A DNA stretch of 64,000 bases, taken from positions 31,803,232 through 31,867,231 of the forward strand of contig NC_072794.1 in NCBI RefSeq assembly GCF_028583425.1. Reading direction: 5' to 3'. Below are positions 11,570 through 21,304 of the stretch, one piece after another. The first letter of the stretch is position 1. Each line of letters starts with the position of its first letter. Position numbers and translations under genes: made by a program. The stretch is from Eublepharis macularius. Lineage: Eukaryota; Chordata; Lepidosauria; Squamata; Eublepharidae. The notes beneath the pieces are model-generated. The model was not told the origin of the DNA, made no database searches, and worked only from the letters and a program-made list of their open reading frames with translations.

Positions 11570-12009
11570 CAGTGGCATAGCGTGGGGGGGGGCAGAGGGG
11601 TGGCCACCCTGGGCGCATAATTTTTAGGGGTCGCCGTGGGAGGCCACTTATGGCACTGTGGCTGCCTGCTGTGCAACTGGGGCAGCCGGCTTGCTGGGTG
11701 CTGAGCTGGCCTGGCTGTCCTGCAGCCGAAGAGCATGTTGAGTTGGTGGCAGCCAGGGGCACCATCTCTTGCCGGGAGTTGCCCCAGGTGCTGCCAACCC
11801 ACGCTATGCCACTGTGTGGAGGACTGCCTGGTAAGGGGCAGGGAGGTGAGCAGCCAGAATCGCGGGAGAGTTCCCGGGGGGGCAGTCATGCCGTGCATGA
11901 TGAAGTGATGTCATCACACAGTCCCAGGAGCACATGCGTGTGCGGTGCTAGGGGCACCACTTCCTGCTGGGAGTTGTCCCGGGTGCTGCCAACCCACGCT
12001 ACGCCACTG
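11570..12009. mobile_element. hAT-type MITE, CAGTGGCGTAGCGTGGG termini
   Basis: It begins CAGTGGCATAGCGTGGG and ends CCCACGCTACGCCACTG. The flanks GCAATGAG (11562-11569) and GCAGTGAG (12010-12017) are an 8-bp duplication with one transition. An internal repeat of the right end (CCAACCCACGCTATGCCACT, ending near 11813) suggests a composite or internally duplicated copy. No transposase. Confidence 0.85.
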
Positions 12010-12017
12010 GCAGTGAG

Positions 12018-12592
12018 CAGGAGACGCAACATGATGAATACTCACCCCTGCACCTCAGTATCCTTGAAACAGATAAACAACTTTACAAAGAAAAATAAGC
12101 AGGTGATAACTTAAAGATCAACAAGGTTCCCCCCTCCTCCTTGTGTAAGTTTTTGTGGTCTAGATCCTGCTTCATCACATCCGACAAAACAGGCTCTCGG
12201 CCACAAAAAAAGCTTATGCTAGAATAAAAACATGTTGGTTTGTAAGGCAGCATGAGATTCTTGTTTCGCTTTGCTGCAACATGGAACTTCTGGAACTCTC
12301 TGAAGGATGGCAGTGACAAATGGGAGGGGGCAGGGCTTTGCTTTTATAGAGGCACGTCTGATATTAACCTTATCTTTGTGCATAACTGAATGCTGCCTGG
12401 AGTGTTCCAAGCCCTGAATCAGCGGTCTCTGACTCTACGGCACATATGCTAGCCTTACACCACATGGAAACTGGCTGAGTTCCTTATGACTATATAAATG
12501 TCTCTTGGGTACCGAATGTAGGCCATGTTCAGGAGCATTTAGTCCCTGGTAATCTAAAGTGGCTGGACCAGCCCTATTAAAATGTGAGCTCA
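12018..12592. other. Intergenic, no gene recognised
   Basis: Unique-looking sequence without recognisable features. Confidence 0.4.
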
Positions 12593-12607
12593 CTGTGCCA
12601 TACTAAA

Positions 12608-12790
12608 ATCAAAAAGAGTCCAGTAGCACCTTTAAGACTAACCAATTTTATTGTAGCATAAGCTTTCAAGAATCACAGTTCTCTTCGTCAGATGCATGGA
12701 GGGCAAAAAGAGAAACTGGTCAGATATAGAGGAGGAGGGGGGCGGGGTAGATGCAAACATCTCCTTCTGATATGCAGATGCAAACAGCTC
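12608..12790 (-). mobile_element. Hairpin retroelement monomer (hammerhead-like SINE family)
   Basis: A perfect 15-bp direct repeat, CTGTGCCATACTAAA, flanks the insert at 12593-12607 and 12791-12805. The insert opens with AAAAGAGTCCAGTAGCACC, TTTAAGACTAACCAA and GCATAAGCTTTCAAGAATC, the family body also found at 31227, 43688 and 45915. On the minus strand it holds CTGACGA at 12685-12691 followed by a stem and GAAA. I assign it provisionally as Penelope-related and non-autonomous. Confidence 0.8.
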
Positions 12791-12805
12791 CTGTGCCATA
12801 CTAAA

Positions 12806-14111
12806 GCGGTATTTAGACTGGTCCACTTTCTTAAAGAAAGAAGGGTCTTTCTACCTGCAAGTGAACTGTACCAATTGCACTGAAGATAATTACATTTTTG
12901 TGGGGGGGAGGTTTTTGCTAGGGTTACCAGCTTTTTTTACTAGCTGTATTCCTGTGCCTTTGAAACAGGAAACATTTTTTTTAAAAAAAATCAGGAGAAT
13001 GGTAAAAAATGAGAGGGAGGATAAAGAGCACTACATTCTTTCAGAATTTTTGGAAATTATTTACATCCACAAGAAGGGAAACTTAACTAGAATGTTTTAT
13101 GTAGATTAGGAATGGTACCACCACATCTAAGAGGATGCCAACATGGTTAACAAGCAAGGCCAATGAAGCCATAAAAGGGCTTCCTTAAAAAACGAGAAAG
13201 CTTGCCTAAATTAGGTGAATAAGAAGGAACACAGGCTCTTGCTGAACAAAAGTGCCTTACATGGTGAGTGAAATGAGAATATGAGAAGGTTTGTTCAGAA
13301 TGACTGTAGCACATAGGTTCAGAATAGCACATAGGTTTGTTCCGAATAAGTGTAGCACAAAGTCACAAGACATCAAAATTAAATTAGTTCATGCCAAATA
13401 ACATATAGATCCAGAACTCTCCATAATTTGATGCAATACAAATTCAGTCATGACTGCCAAGTAGCTAGTCATTGAACCTGTTTTTATGGAGTCTTCCAAG
13501 AGTCAAATTACAAACTGATCCTCAGCAGTCTATATAATTTCTTTATATTTTAGCATATGGCTAGAGACATAGCAGTAACAAATGTGACAGTGAAGCTGCT
13601 AATTTTTCTGTGCTGCTGATAGAATCGAGAATTTCAGGTAGGCGATAACCAAAATCTATTAAAAATGTAGGTGCATAGGGTTCTCTTTCTGTGTGGTTGG
13701 GGCCCCATTTTTAAAGAAGCGTTCTCAAGTGCATGCCCAAGTGTGCTGTTCTGACCTTAGATAAATGTGGGGGCAGTGCCTGCTACTGTGATTCTGCTAA
13801 GCTGATATGTGAAGTTAAAGTGGCCCAGGAGCAAGCCAAGCTGAGTAGCTCCATGGTGTTGCAAGCCAGCAAAGCAGGGGTTGCTCAGCTCAGACCCATC
13901 TAGCGGCGCCAACAATATGAACTGGCTGACTCATTACCTCTGGTGGGCGAGGCAACCAGTATTGATGCTGATCATTGATGCTACAGTAGGGTTTCAGATC
14001 AGTGGTCCCTGCAACACTGGCACATCTACTGCAGCTTGGCTGTTCTTGCTTCTGGCTGCCAGAGGCCCTCCAATAAAGCAGTCCACCAGGATTTTTCTCT
14101 GCAAGTTACGT
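12806..14111. other. Intergenic, no gene recognised
   Basis: AT-rich sequence with a minor repeated GTAGCACA motif at 13300-13360. No gene. Confidence 0.4.
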
Positions 14112-14175
14112 GTTTGGATCCTGCCTCTGGATCCTGCCTTTGGATCCTGTCCATTCTGCCTCTGGATCCTGTCCA
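14112..14175 (+). repeat. Short tandem repeat, TGGATCCTG units
   Basis: Four imperfect copies of TGGATCCTGCCTC or TGGATCCTGTCCA occur in about 60 bp. Confidence 0.75.
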
Positions 14176-15544
14176 CTTCTATGTGCTTACAGTAGCATAT
14201 CTCTGTCTGCAAAATCAGGTATGATTTAAGCCCATTTCATTACAGAGGCAAAAACCAAAATCAGCAGGCTCATTTGATGTCACTGAATTCTACTCCTACT
14301 GACAGATATCCTACTGCTCCACTGTGAAATGTTTTCCAGCCTAAGGAGCCCTCTTCCAGCTTAAGTGGCTCTTCCTTCCACAGAAGGGACACTTAAGTTG
14401 GAGGAAGGCTTCTGAGGCTGGAGGAACCAGGATACCATTTTCAGTGGCATCACCATGTTTCACACAAATTATGGTTACACTCTCAGTCTACGTATTCACC
14501 ATGTGAATGTAGTTGTGTGAATCGACCCTTAGTCTTGCCTGTTTCTTCTTGAGGGTCTTTCCATCTATTATCTTAACCTTCTTAAACTGAAATGTTGGGA
14601 GTCAGAAAGACAGACACACAGAGAGAGAAACGGGCACTACACACATGTAAACTCCCCTGGTGATGAGTCACAACAAGTACTGGCTTTTCTGAACAAAGCC
14701 TAGTGACTCATGAATTCAGAGCCAAGCAGCAGGTCTTTGTTTTCTAGCCCCCTTTCCCAATTTAACATCTAATTCTGAACAGGAGCTTCCCCGTCAGCCT
14801 TTGAATTAGGATGCTATTGATTTTTTTGTGGGTGCATGCTTATTACTAAAAAAAAAATCCAAACACTGATTATTACTCATATTCAACATTAGTTACCATT
14901 CAATGACACAGAAATTAATATTTTGCCTGTAAGTGTTGGGGCTATCCTTGGTGCTTAAATATAAATGGTATAAGAGAAACCCCTTCAATACAAATCTGGT
15001 ATCAGAAAATGAATATAAGAAGATCCCTGTTGGATTATGCCTAGAATCTATTTAGTTCAAGTTAGATACTTCCAGTGGCACTCATAAAGGGAATCAAAAC
15101 ATCCCCAGACCCTACTTTTTTGGGCCCCAGCTTATGGTATTCAAAGGTATACTGCTCTTGAACATGGGGGTTCCATTTACTATAATTGCTATTCTCTACC
15201 ACTGAGTCACAACCCCTCCCTTTATTCAGGATCATGAAAACTGCAGCAGACTATGAAGAGCACCAAATGGTCGACTCCTGACTGGGGAATCTGTTCAAGA
15301 GCAGGTTTGACTGGACTAGAAGCCTAGGCTTGTTTTGTTGGCTACGTGCCAGGAGGGATCAAGCACTTGTACTCTTCAACCCACCAAAGCTGGTTTGCCA
15401 TAGGCTCCCCCCCCCCCCCAAATGTAAAATGCTTCTTCACTCAACATATAATTAATTTGAGGAATTTATCATAAGATGTGCTGGCTTTCAAAGCCTTTTA
15501 AAAACAATTAGGTTGTTTTACAGAGAACAAGTCTTTCAGTGGAT
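14176..15544. other. Intergenic, no gene recognised
   Basis: Contains a C run at about 15409-15419. Nothing else is recognised. Confidence 0.4.
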
Positions 15545-15705
15545 AATCTGCTTGGCATGCAGAATGTCCCAGGTTCATTTCTTGGCATCTCCAGTGAAAG
15601 ACCTCTACCAGAGACACTGGAAAGCTGCTGCCAGTCTGAGTAGAAAATACTGACTTTGATGGGCAAGTTGGTCTGATTCAGTATCTGTCATGTGTCCATT
15701 ATTTG
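15545..15705 (+). mobile_element. tRNA-derived SINE (GCATGCAGAANGTCCCAGGTT family)
   Basis: CTGCTTGGCATGCAGAATG, then CCCAGGTTCATTTC (B-box-like), CATCTCCAGTGAAAGACCTC and TTGATGGGCAAGTTGGTCTG are shared in order with the copies at 52440, 54738 (inverted) and 61505. Confidence 0.75.
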
Positions 15706-15814
15706 GGTGCAACTTATAGACAGTTAAGGACCACTCTCTTGCTTTTTCTCCCTGCCATGACAGCAAAGCCATGATCTAAATGAAATAGTTTTACTTTGGA
15801 ATGGTTAAGCCATA

Positions 15815-16121
15815 TAGGAGCCCTGTGGCGCAGAGTGTTAAGCTGCAGTACTGTAGCCCAAGCTCTGCTCATGACCTGAGTTCGATGTGGGGGAAGCCGG
15901 GTTCACATAGCCGGCTCATGGTTGACTCAGCCTTCCATCCTTCCGAGGTCGGTAAAGTGAATACCCAGTTTCCTGGGGGTAAAGTGTAGATGACTGGGGA
16001 AGGCAATTGCAAACCACCCTGTTAAAAGTCTGCCAAGAAAACATCATGACTCGTGATGCAATGTCTCCCCGTGGGTCAGTAATGACTTGGCGCTTGCACA
16101 GGTCTACCTTTACCTTTACCT
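15815..16121 (+). mobile_element. Sauria-type SINE (tRNA head, BovB-like tail)
   Basis: The order GGAGCCCTGTGGCGCAGAG (tRNA A-box region), GACCTGAGTTCGA (B box), CCTTCCATCCTTCCGAGGTC, TGTAGATGACTGGGGAAGGC and the terminal GTCTACCTTTACCTTTACC is that of the squamate Sauria SINE, whose 3' tail is shared with BovB. A BovB copy is present in the same window at 43020-46605. Confidence 0.88.
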
Positions 16122-16348
16122 AATAAGTTTGTACTGTAAGGAAATTGTTCAGAGAGATGCTTTGGTAAAGGGATAGGGATTGTAGAATATACGTTTACCT
16201 TTAAGCCATATATGAGTAAATGGAGACAGGAGCAGGAATTATTTCACTGCTGTAGACATAGGTTTACACTAGGAATAGTCTCTATTAAAAAAGCAGGGGC
16301 TAATAAAAATATGCATTCAGTTGCTCAGTCAGCTATGCTATTGGTAGT

Positions 16349-16420
16349 GCAATCCTAAGAAGAGTTACCCTAAATCCTTTGAAGCCAATGGGCAATCGTT
16401 TAACTGTTATGATTGCACTG
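16349..16420. repeat. Short palindromic repeat (GTGCAATCCTAA type)
   Basis: GTGCAATCCTAAG at the left and GATTGCAC at the right are inverted. The middle resembles the dispersed GAGTTACCC motif also seen inverted at about 23012-23070 (GAGTAACTTTGC). Confidence 0.4.
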
Positions 16421-16671
16421 AAAACACATCCCGCTGGAATGGAGCCCAGCTCCTCAGTAAGTGCTCTGTGACAGAAAAGGTTGGGAGAACATGAACTGGA
16501 CTGCTCCTTGATATTCCAAATTTCATCCGTGCCCGAAGGGGCCAGAGTTTCAAAACAGTGAACTTTCTCATTAACTCTTTTGAAGATCTGGCTGCAAGTG
16601 ATGGAGTTCCCAATGTTATTTTGTCACGGAAATATGGATTAGAGCACAGTATACTTAGTGATACAATTTGA
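16404..16671 (+). pseudogene. Unrecognised coding-like fragment with one internal stop
   Basis: Frame +, from about 16404, reads about 88 codons with a single TGA near 16491, ending in TGA at 16669-16671. It includes DIPNFIRARRGQSFKTVNF and SDGVPNVILSRKYGLEHS, which have a protein-like composition. I do not recognise the family. It could be a retrocopy fragment, part of a mobile-element ORF or chance. Confidence 0.25.
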
Positions 16672-16854
16672 GGCACAGGAGGCAAGGAATTACTACTTCA
16701 GTTTCACTGTTTTTATTTGTTTTTGCCCTCACAATAATAATTACAATTGACATTTTACAGGCAGGTAACAGTACGACGGAAGACCTATTCACAACTTACA
16801 GTGCATGCACATACAATCCGTGTACAGTGTATGTTTGATTTTTCTTTATACATG

Positions 16855-18275
16855 CATTAAGTGACATGCATTAAGCAACACCTGGACTGGGGTGGGTCGA
16901 CACTGCTGATACTTTTAGATCTTATAGCAGCGTTCGACATGGTCAATCATAATCTTCTGACCCACCGCCTTGCCAATGTGGGGATTTGTGGAACAGCCCT
17001 GCAATGTCTGAACTCCTTCCTTCGCAATTGGGGACAGAGGGTGGCACTCGGGGAACAGATGTCCGCTCACCATTCTTTGGTATGTGGCATCCCTCAGGGG
17101 GCGATTCTTTCCCTGATGCTATTTAACATCTATATGCGCCCCCTCGCCCAGTTAGCCCACAGCTTTTGGGCTGGGTTGTTACCAGTATGCAGATGACACT
17201 CAGCTCTATCTGCTGATGGACAGCCAGTCTGATCTCACTCTGGATTCCTTGGCCAAGAGTCTTGAGGCTGTGACGGTATGGTTACATCAGAGTCGCCTGA
17301 AATTGAATCCGCTGAAGATGGAGGTTCTGTGTCTAGGTCGTGGGGTGATTGAGCTGGGGACCCGGCTCTCAGCCCTCAACGGAGTACAATTGAAACCTTC
17401 ACCGATGGTGAGGAGCCTGGCTGTGACCTTGGATGCCACACTTTCAATGGAGGCCCAGGTCACGACCGTTGCCAGGTCTGCCTTTTTTCATCTTTGACAG
17501 GCCAGGCAACTGGCGCCCTATCTTTCACCCTGGGACCTGCCCACAGTGATCCATGCAATGGTCACCTCCAGGCTAGACTACTGCAACTCACTCTACGCTG
17601 GACTGCTCTTGGGCCTGACCCGGAAGTTACAGTCCAGAATGCAGCAGCATGCGTCCTTACCAGAATGCCAATCTGAGCGCACATTCATCCTGTGCTGTGC
17701 CAGCTGCACTGGCTCCCAGTGGAGTTCCGGATCTGGTTCAAGGTGTTAACCTTGGTGTTTAAAGCCCTTCACAGACTGGGACCTGCATACCTGTGGGATC
17801 ACCTCTTCCATTACGTCCCCTGCAGGGTGTTGCGCTCTGCAGAAAAGCAACTCCTGGTGGTCCCTGGCCCAAAGGACATCTGTCTGGCCTCAACCAGGGC
17901 CAGGGCTTTTTCTGCCCTGGCCACGGCCTGGTGGAACACTCTCCCACTGGACATCCAGGCACTGCGGGACATGTTACAGTTCCGCAGGGCCTGTAAAACA
18001 GAGATGTTCCACCGGACCTTTGGCTGAGTGACAGCAGGTGTCCTTCTTCCATCTAAGACCACATTTTCTGGGGCTGCCCTCGGCCATCTGCTATGCCCAT
18101 ATACGGACTCCCAATATTTGTTTAAATAGCCTGCTCCTGGACTATTTTAATGACTTTTTAAAAAATTATCGATTTTATGGTTTTGTGACTTTTAATGTAT
18201 TTTTAAAATGTTGTTAGCCGCCCTGAGCCCATCTGTGGGGAGGGCAGGGTATAAATCAAATCAAATAAAAAATAA
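16855..18275 (+). mobile_element. L2-group LINE, 5'-truncated and decayed (RT portion)
   Basis: The fragment encodes reverse-transcriptase motifs in order: [34 protein letters not shown] (catalytic YADD codons at 17186-17197), then the C-terminal segment LDYCNSLYAGL and FRIWFKVLTLVFKALHRLGP. Frames change just before YADD, near 17495 and near 17690, so it is broken by indels. The 3' end is GCCGCCCTGAGCCC and a TAAATCAAATCAAATAAA tail, as in the copy at 49783. Confidence 0.88.
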
Positions 18276-19940
18276 GTAATTCTCATGTTACATTCAACAC
18301 AGCTACAGATGAATGTGTGATTGAAGCCTACATTTATACAGGTACCCAGGGTCAGTTCCAGGTTTTAGGGGGCCCTGGGCAAAGAGTGCTCAGGGCCCCC
18401 CTCTGTCTACTACTAGGCTCCCCTTCTTGCCTTCCCACACATGTGTTCCCACTTGCCTGTGTGTCCTTCCTTTGTCCACTTGCAAGCTCTCCCACCACCT
18501 GCAGTCACAGCTGCCCACATGCCTTTCCCCGATGGTGCTGGGGAGTGGGTGCAGCTAGGAGTGCCACTGTCATACCCACCAGGAACATTGATGCTTTGTG
18601 CACCACCCACATGTCCTTCTCAAGCAGCAGAGCTTGAGAGCAGAGGTGACAAAGCACTCAGAAGCAGGCAGTAGAAGGATGTGAGTGCAGGCATCCGAGG
18701 AGATGCATGAAGAGGGAGTCAGCAGCAGTGGGCTCTGCCAGAAGCCATGGGCCATGGCAGCGGCCCCACCTTGCCAGGGGCTGACACCAGCCCTGGAGAT
18801 ACTGGCTCCCAGTTTAATTTGTAAAGCCAGCATGTGTTGGCTCCTTACAAACAAATGTATGCAAGCAAGACATATGTGCATTCTTCGTAACTTGTGAATA
18901 GGACTAGAAAGCCACTAGCCCAAGGCACCATAGTGAGGTTGCTTACAGACATGGGAACCAAATCATTGGTCACCAATGTGATTTTTAGTCATCAGTAAAG
19001 TCAGTCATCATTTTTATGAACTTCATTGTCCATTTTAATGCTAGAGTCCAGCATTAAAAACCATTGTTATTTCTGAAACCTACAGTAGAGATGGGATGGT
19101 TCCCTTTTGTGATGAAGGATTATTACATTGCAATGGGAAATTACTCCTTAGCAAGCTTGGGGACCAAGGAGCTGCCTCATGCCCCACTTTAGGAGTATGA
19201 CACAGCAAAAAGTCTCTTTTGACTCAGAGGGACATGTATTGAATGTTTTCTTGGCTTGCAGCCATCCTGGGATTTGGTGTGTAGGTTGCTGAGAATCCTG
19301 TTTAAAGGCTGACATTAATATATCACTTCATAGAAAAGTACTTCACAGATGCAAACTCCAAGTAGCTTGGTCACTCTGAGTGACAGAGCATTTTGTCTGG
19401 TGAAAGTCACTGCTTTCATTTTGCAATCACTGAATATGGTTTCTACTGCCACATTCTGAGGGCTAGCCTTGCACTAACGGAAAGTAAAGCAGTTGCTAGG
19501 GGCACTCCAAAGGGTGCTGGGTTTTTTTTGCCTCTATAGCTAATTTTTTTTTTAATGAGCAGATGAAAAGTGTTCTTTTGATTTGACCTTTTGCTTTAGG
19601 CGCAAAAAGCCCAATGTTAGCACTGGTGAGGCCTGCAGTAAGGGTCAACTACATGAGGCCTCTGTGCCAAATGCAGCCTCCTGAAAGGTTCTGCCCCCAC
19701 CCCAACCTGGCTTAGTTGAGTCACAGACCCCTCCTCATTCCACCCTGTCTATTGCTTTCTATCCTGTCTTTCCATCAGAAAGCTCAGAGTGCCACACATG
19801 GTTTCCCCCTCCTGCATTTTTTTCCTTACAAAGCTGTTAGGACGAGCAGAGCTTGACTGTAGGTCATACAGGGAACTTCATAGTAGAGTCGGTGGATTAT
19901 TTAAACCCTGAGGCTTTTGAGCACATCTGACCACTTGGAC
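18276..19940. other. Intergenic, possible hAT-like MITE in 18351-18808
   Basis: CAGGGTCAGTTCCAGG at 18351 and the inverse of CAGGGCTGGTGTCAGCCCC ending near 18800 could be degenerate hAT termini, but I find no clear target duplication. The rest is unique-looking sequence without genes. Confidence 0.35.
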
Positions 19941-19956
19941 TCTAGTCCATGAACGT

Positions 19957-20133
19957 AAGTTTCAGGTTGGTAGCTGTGTTGGTCTGCAGCACAGCAGCAG
20001 GATTTGAGTCCAGTGGCACCTTAGAGACCGACAAGCTTTTCAGAGTATGAGCATTCAAGAATCAAACTTCTCGAAAATCATATATACCCTGAAAAGCTTG
20101 TTGGTCTCTAAGGTGCCACTGGACTCAAATTCT
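19957..20133. mobile_element. Head-to-head palindromic dimer of a hairpin retroelement
   Basis: The arms GATTTGAGTCCAGTGGCACC (from 20001) and, inverted, GGTGCCACTGGACTCAAAT (to 20131) pair along about 60 bp. The whole unit is flanked by TCTAGTCCATGAACGT (19941-19956) and TCTAGTCCATGAATGT (20134-20149), a 16-bp duplication with one transition. The dimer therefore appears to have been inserted as one unit. The body is a subfamily distinct from that at 31227 (no GATGAAGAGAAC centre). Confidence 0.8.
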
Positions 20134-20321
20134 TCTAGTCCATGAATGTTTGTGCTAGAATAAAGCTTGGTTTGTCTTTAAGGCTCCTGTTTAGTTTTGC
20201 TGAAGCAACGGCATACTAACAGGGCTACCTTTCTGGAATTATTACCAAACATTGAACGCAGTGAGAGCTTTATTTCTGAACCAACGTGCTGCAAAGATGC
20301 GATCCTGTGCGCACGTTGACC

Positions 20322-20374
20322 CAGCAGTAAATCTCACTGAACTCAACGGGACTTACTCTTGACTAAAGCTTAGG
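20322..20374 (-). repeat. Half copy of the short palindromic repeat
   Basis: Contains CACTGAACTCAACGGGACTT and ACTCTTGACTAAAG, a portion of the element at 57838. Confidence 0.4.
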
Positions 20375-20400
20375 TCCACTTTGGAGTGCAGGATGAAGGT

Positions 20401-20614
20401 AAAGTTGCAAGCTCCAGGTTGGGAAATTCCTGGAGGTTTCGGCAGTGGACCCTAGGTAGGTCACGGTTTGGAGAGGGGAAGCACCTCAGAAGGCTATAAT
20501 GGCATATAGTCCCCACTCCAAAGCAACCGTTTTATCCAGGAGAACCGATCTCTGCTGGCTGGAGATCCGTTGTAATTCTGTGAGATCTCCAGGCAGCACC
20601 TGGAGGCTGGCAAG
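20401..20614 (+). mobile_element. hAT-type MITE, TAGGGTTGCCA family (copy 4, beside the promoter)
   Basis: AAGTTGCAAGCTCCAGG, then GGAAATTCCTGGAGGTTTCG, GATCTCTGCTGGCTGGAGAT and GGAGGCTGGCAAGCGTG align with copy 3. It ends just before the CpG island. Target duplication not clear. Confidence 0.7.
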
Positions 20615-20720
20615 CGTGGTTCAGGGTTAGCGTACAGCGGCGGGGAGTTTAACAACAAAATCGACGCGCGAGAAAAGAGCGAGGAGGCCACACAGAGCCA
20701 CGCTGCAGTTGCCATAGCGA

Positions 20721-20725
20721 CCAAT
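20721..20725 (+). promoter_or_regulatory. CCAAT box (upstream)
   Basis: CCAAT directly follows the RFX-like half-site; a likely NF-Y site. Confidence 0.5.
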
Positions 20726-20766
20726 CACACCTCTATGCTTCCCCTCCTCCACCCCACGCACTTCTG

Positions 20767-20780
20767 GTTGCCATGGCATC
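20767..20780 (+). promoter_or_regulatory. RFX X-box-like site
   Basis: GTTGCCATGGCATC matches the palindromic X-box GTTRCCATGGYAAC at 13 of 14 positions. A half-site (GTTGCCATAG) lies about 60 bp upstream at 20708. Each is followed within about 20 bp by a CCAAT box. Confidence 0.6.
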
Positions 20781-20787
20781 CGTCTAG

Positions 20788-20792
20788 CCAAT
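20788..20792 (+). promoter_or_regulatory. CCAAT box (AGCCAATAGG)
   Basis: AGCCAATAGG is close to the full NF-Y consensus and lies 8 bp after the RFX-like X-box. Confidence 0.6.
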
Positions 20793-20864
20793 AGGAAGCC
20801 GCGTCGAGAGGCAAGCCGGCCGTGCGAGAGAGGGCGAGGGAAGAGTTTTTCCGCGCACTAGAGG

Positions 20865-20872
20865 CGGAAGTG
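20865..20872 (+). promoter_or_regulatory. ETS-family site CGGAAGTG
   Basis: CGGAAGTG is a core GABPA/ETS motif. A second copy lies 32 bp downstream. Confidence 0.55.
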
Positions 20873-20896
20873 TGTCCCGTCGAGGAGGGGCCGCAC

Positions 20897-20905
20897 CCGG
20901 AAGTG
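20897..20905 (+). promoter_or_regulatory. ETS-family site CCGGAAGTG
   Basis: Full CCGGAAGTG consensus of GABPA/ELK-type factors, in the CpG island about 400 bp upstream of the start codon. Confidence 0.6.
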
Positions 20906-21055
20906 TGGGCTGACTGAAGAGTGGGGAGGTGGGGAAGCGGGGAGGGGTGAAAGAGAGGGAAAGCGGCATCGAGGGCTCGACCCTGGGCGGCCTGTTCGCC
21001 CGTACGGGATTCCGGGCGCGAGAAAGCGAGCGAGCGCTGGAGCGTCGGCGGCGGT

Positions 21056-21065
21056 TCTCGCGAGA
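21056..21065. promoter_or_regulatory. TCTCGCGAGA core-promoter palindrome
   Basis: An exact TCTCGCGAGA palindrome, a motif known from TATA-less vertebrate promoters and bound by BANP/ZBTB33-type factors. It lies 240 bp upstream of the start codon. Confidence 0.65.
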
Positions 21066-21181
21066 CTTGGGCCCGTCAGGAGGCGGCGGCGAGCGGAGCC
21101 GTTTCCCCTCCCTCGCGGCTGCCCCCTCCTTCCTCTCTCACGCCTCCTCCCCCTCCAGGAAGCGTCTGGGCCCAGCACGGG

Positions 21182-21192
21182 AAGATGGCGGC
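21182..21192 (+). promoter_or_regulatory. YY1 motif AAGATGGCGGC
   Basis: An exact YY1 consensus. In TATA-less promoters this motif usually sits just downstream of the transcription start, so transcription probably starts shortly upstream of 21182 (inference). Its ATG opens the upstream ORF at 21185. Confidence 0.65.
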
Positions 21193-21262
21193 GGCCGGAG
21201 GCGGCGGCAGCAGCAGCGGTGGCTGCGGCGGCTCCCGGGCAGCGAAAGGGCCCGAGGTGTGA
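21185..21262 (+). CDS. 25-codon upstream ORF in the SMG7 5' leader
   Basis: The ATG at 21185, inside the YY1 motif, opens 25 codons rich in Gly, Ala and Ser and ends with TGA at 21260-21262, 42 bases before the SMG7 start codon. The context (A at -3, G at +4) is good. It would be translated only if transcription starts upstream of 21185. No function is claimed for the peptide; the likely effect would be on translation or NMD sensitivity of the mRNA. Confidence 0.4.
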   Translation: MAAAGGGGSSSGGCGGSRAAKGPEV

Positions 21263-21304
21263 GACCCCGGCACAGGACTGGCGGGCGGCGAGCGGCGGCG
21301 GAGG

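Noticed and set aside
18351..18808. A further hAT-type MITE (CAGGGTCAGTTCCAGG ends)
   Set aside because: The termini are only loosely inverted and the flanks share no convincing 8-bp duplication, so it is left as a possibility.
1..20600. First exon of NMNAT2, the expected upstream neighbour of SMG7 in mammals
   Set aside because: No sequence matching its conserved N-terminus and no second CpG island was found in this interval.
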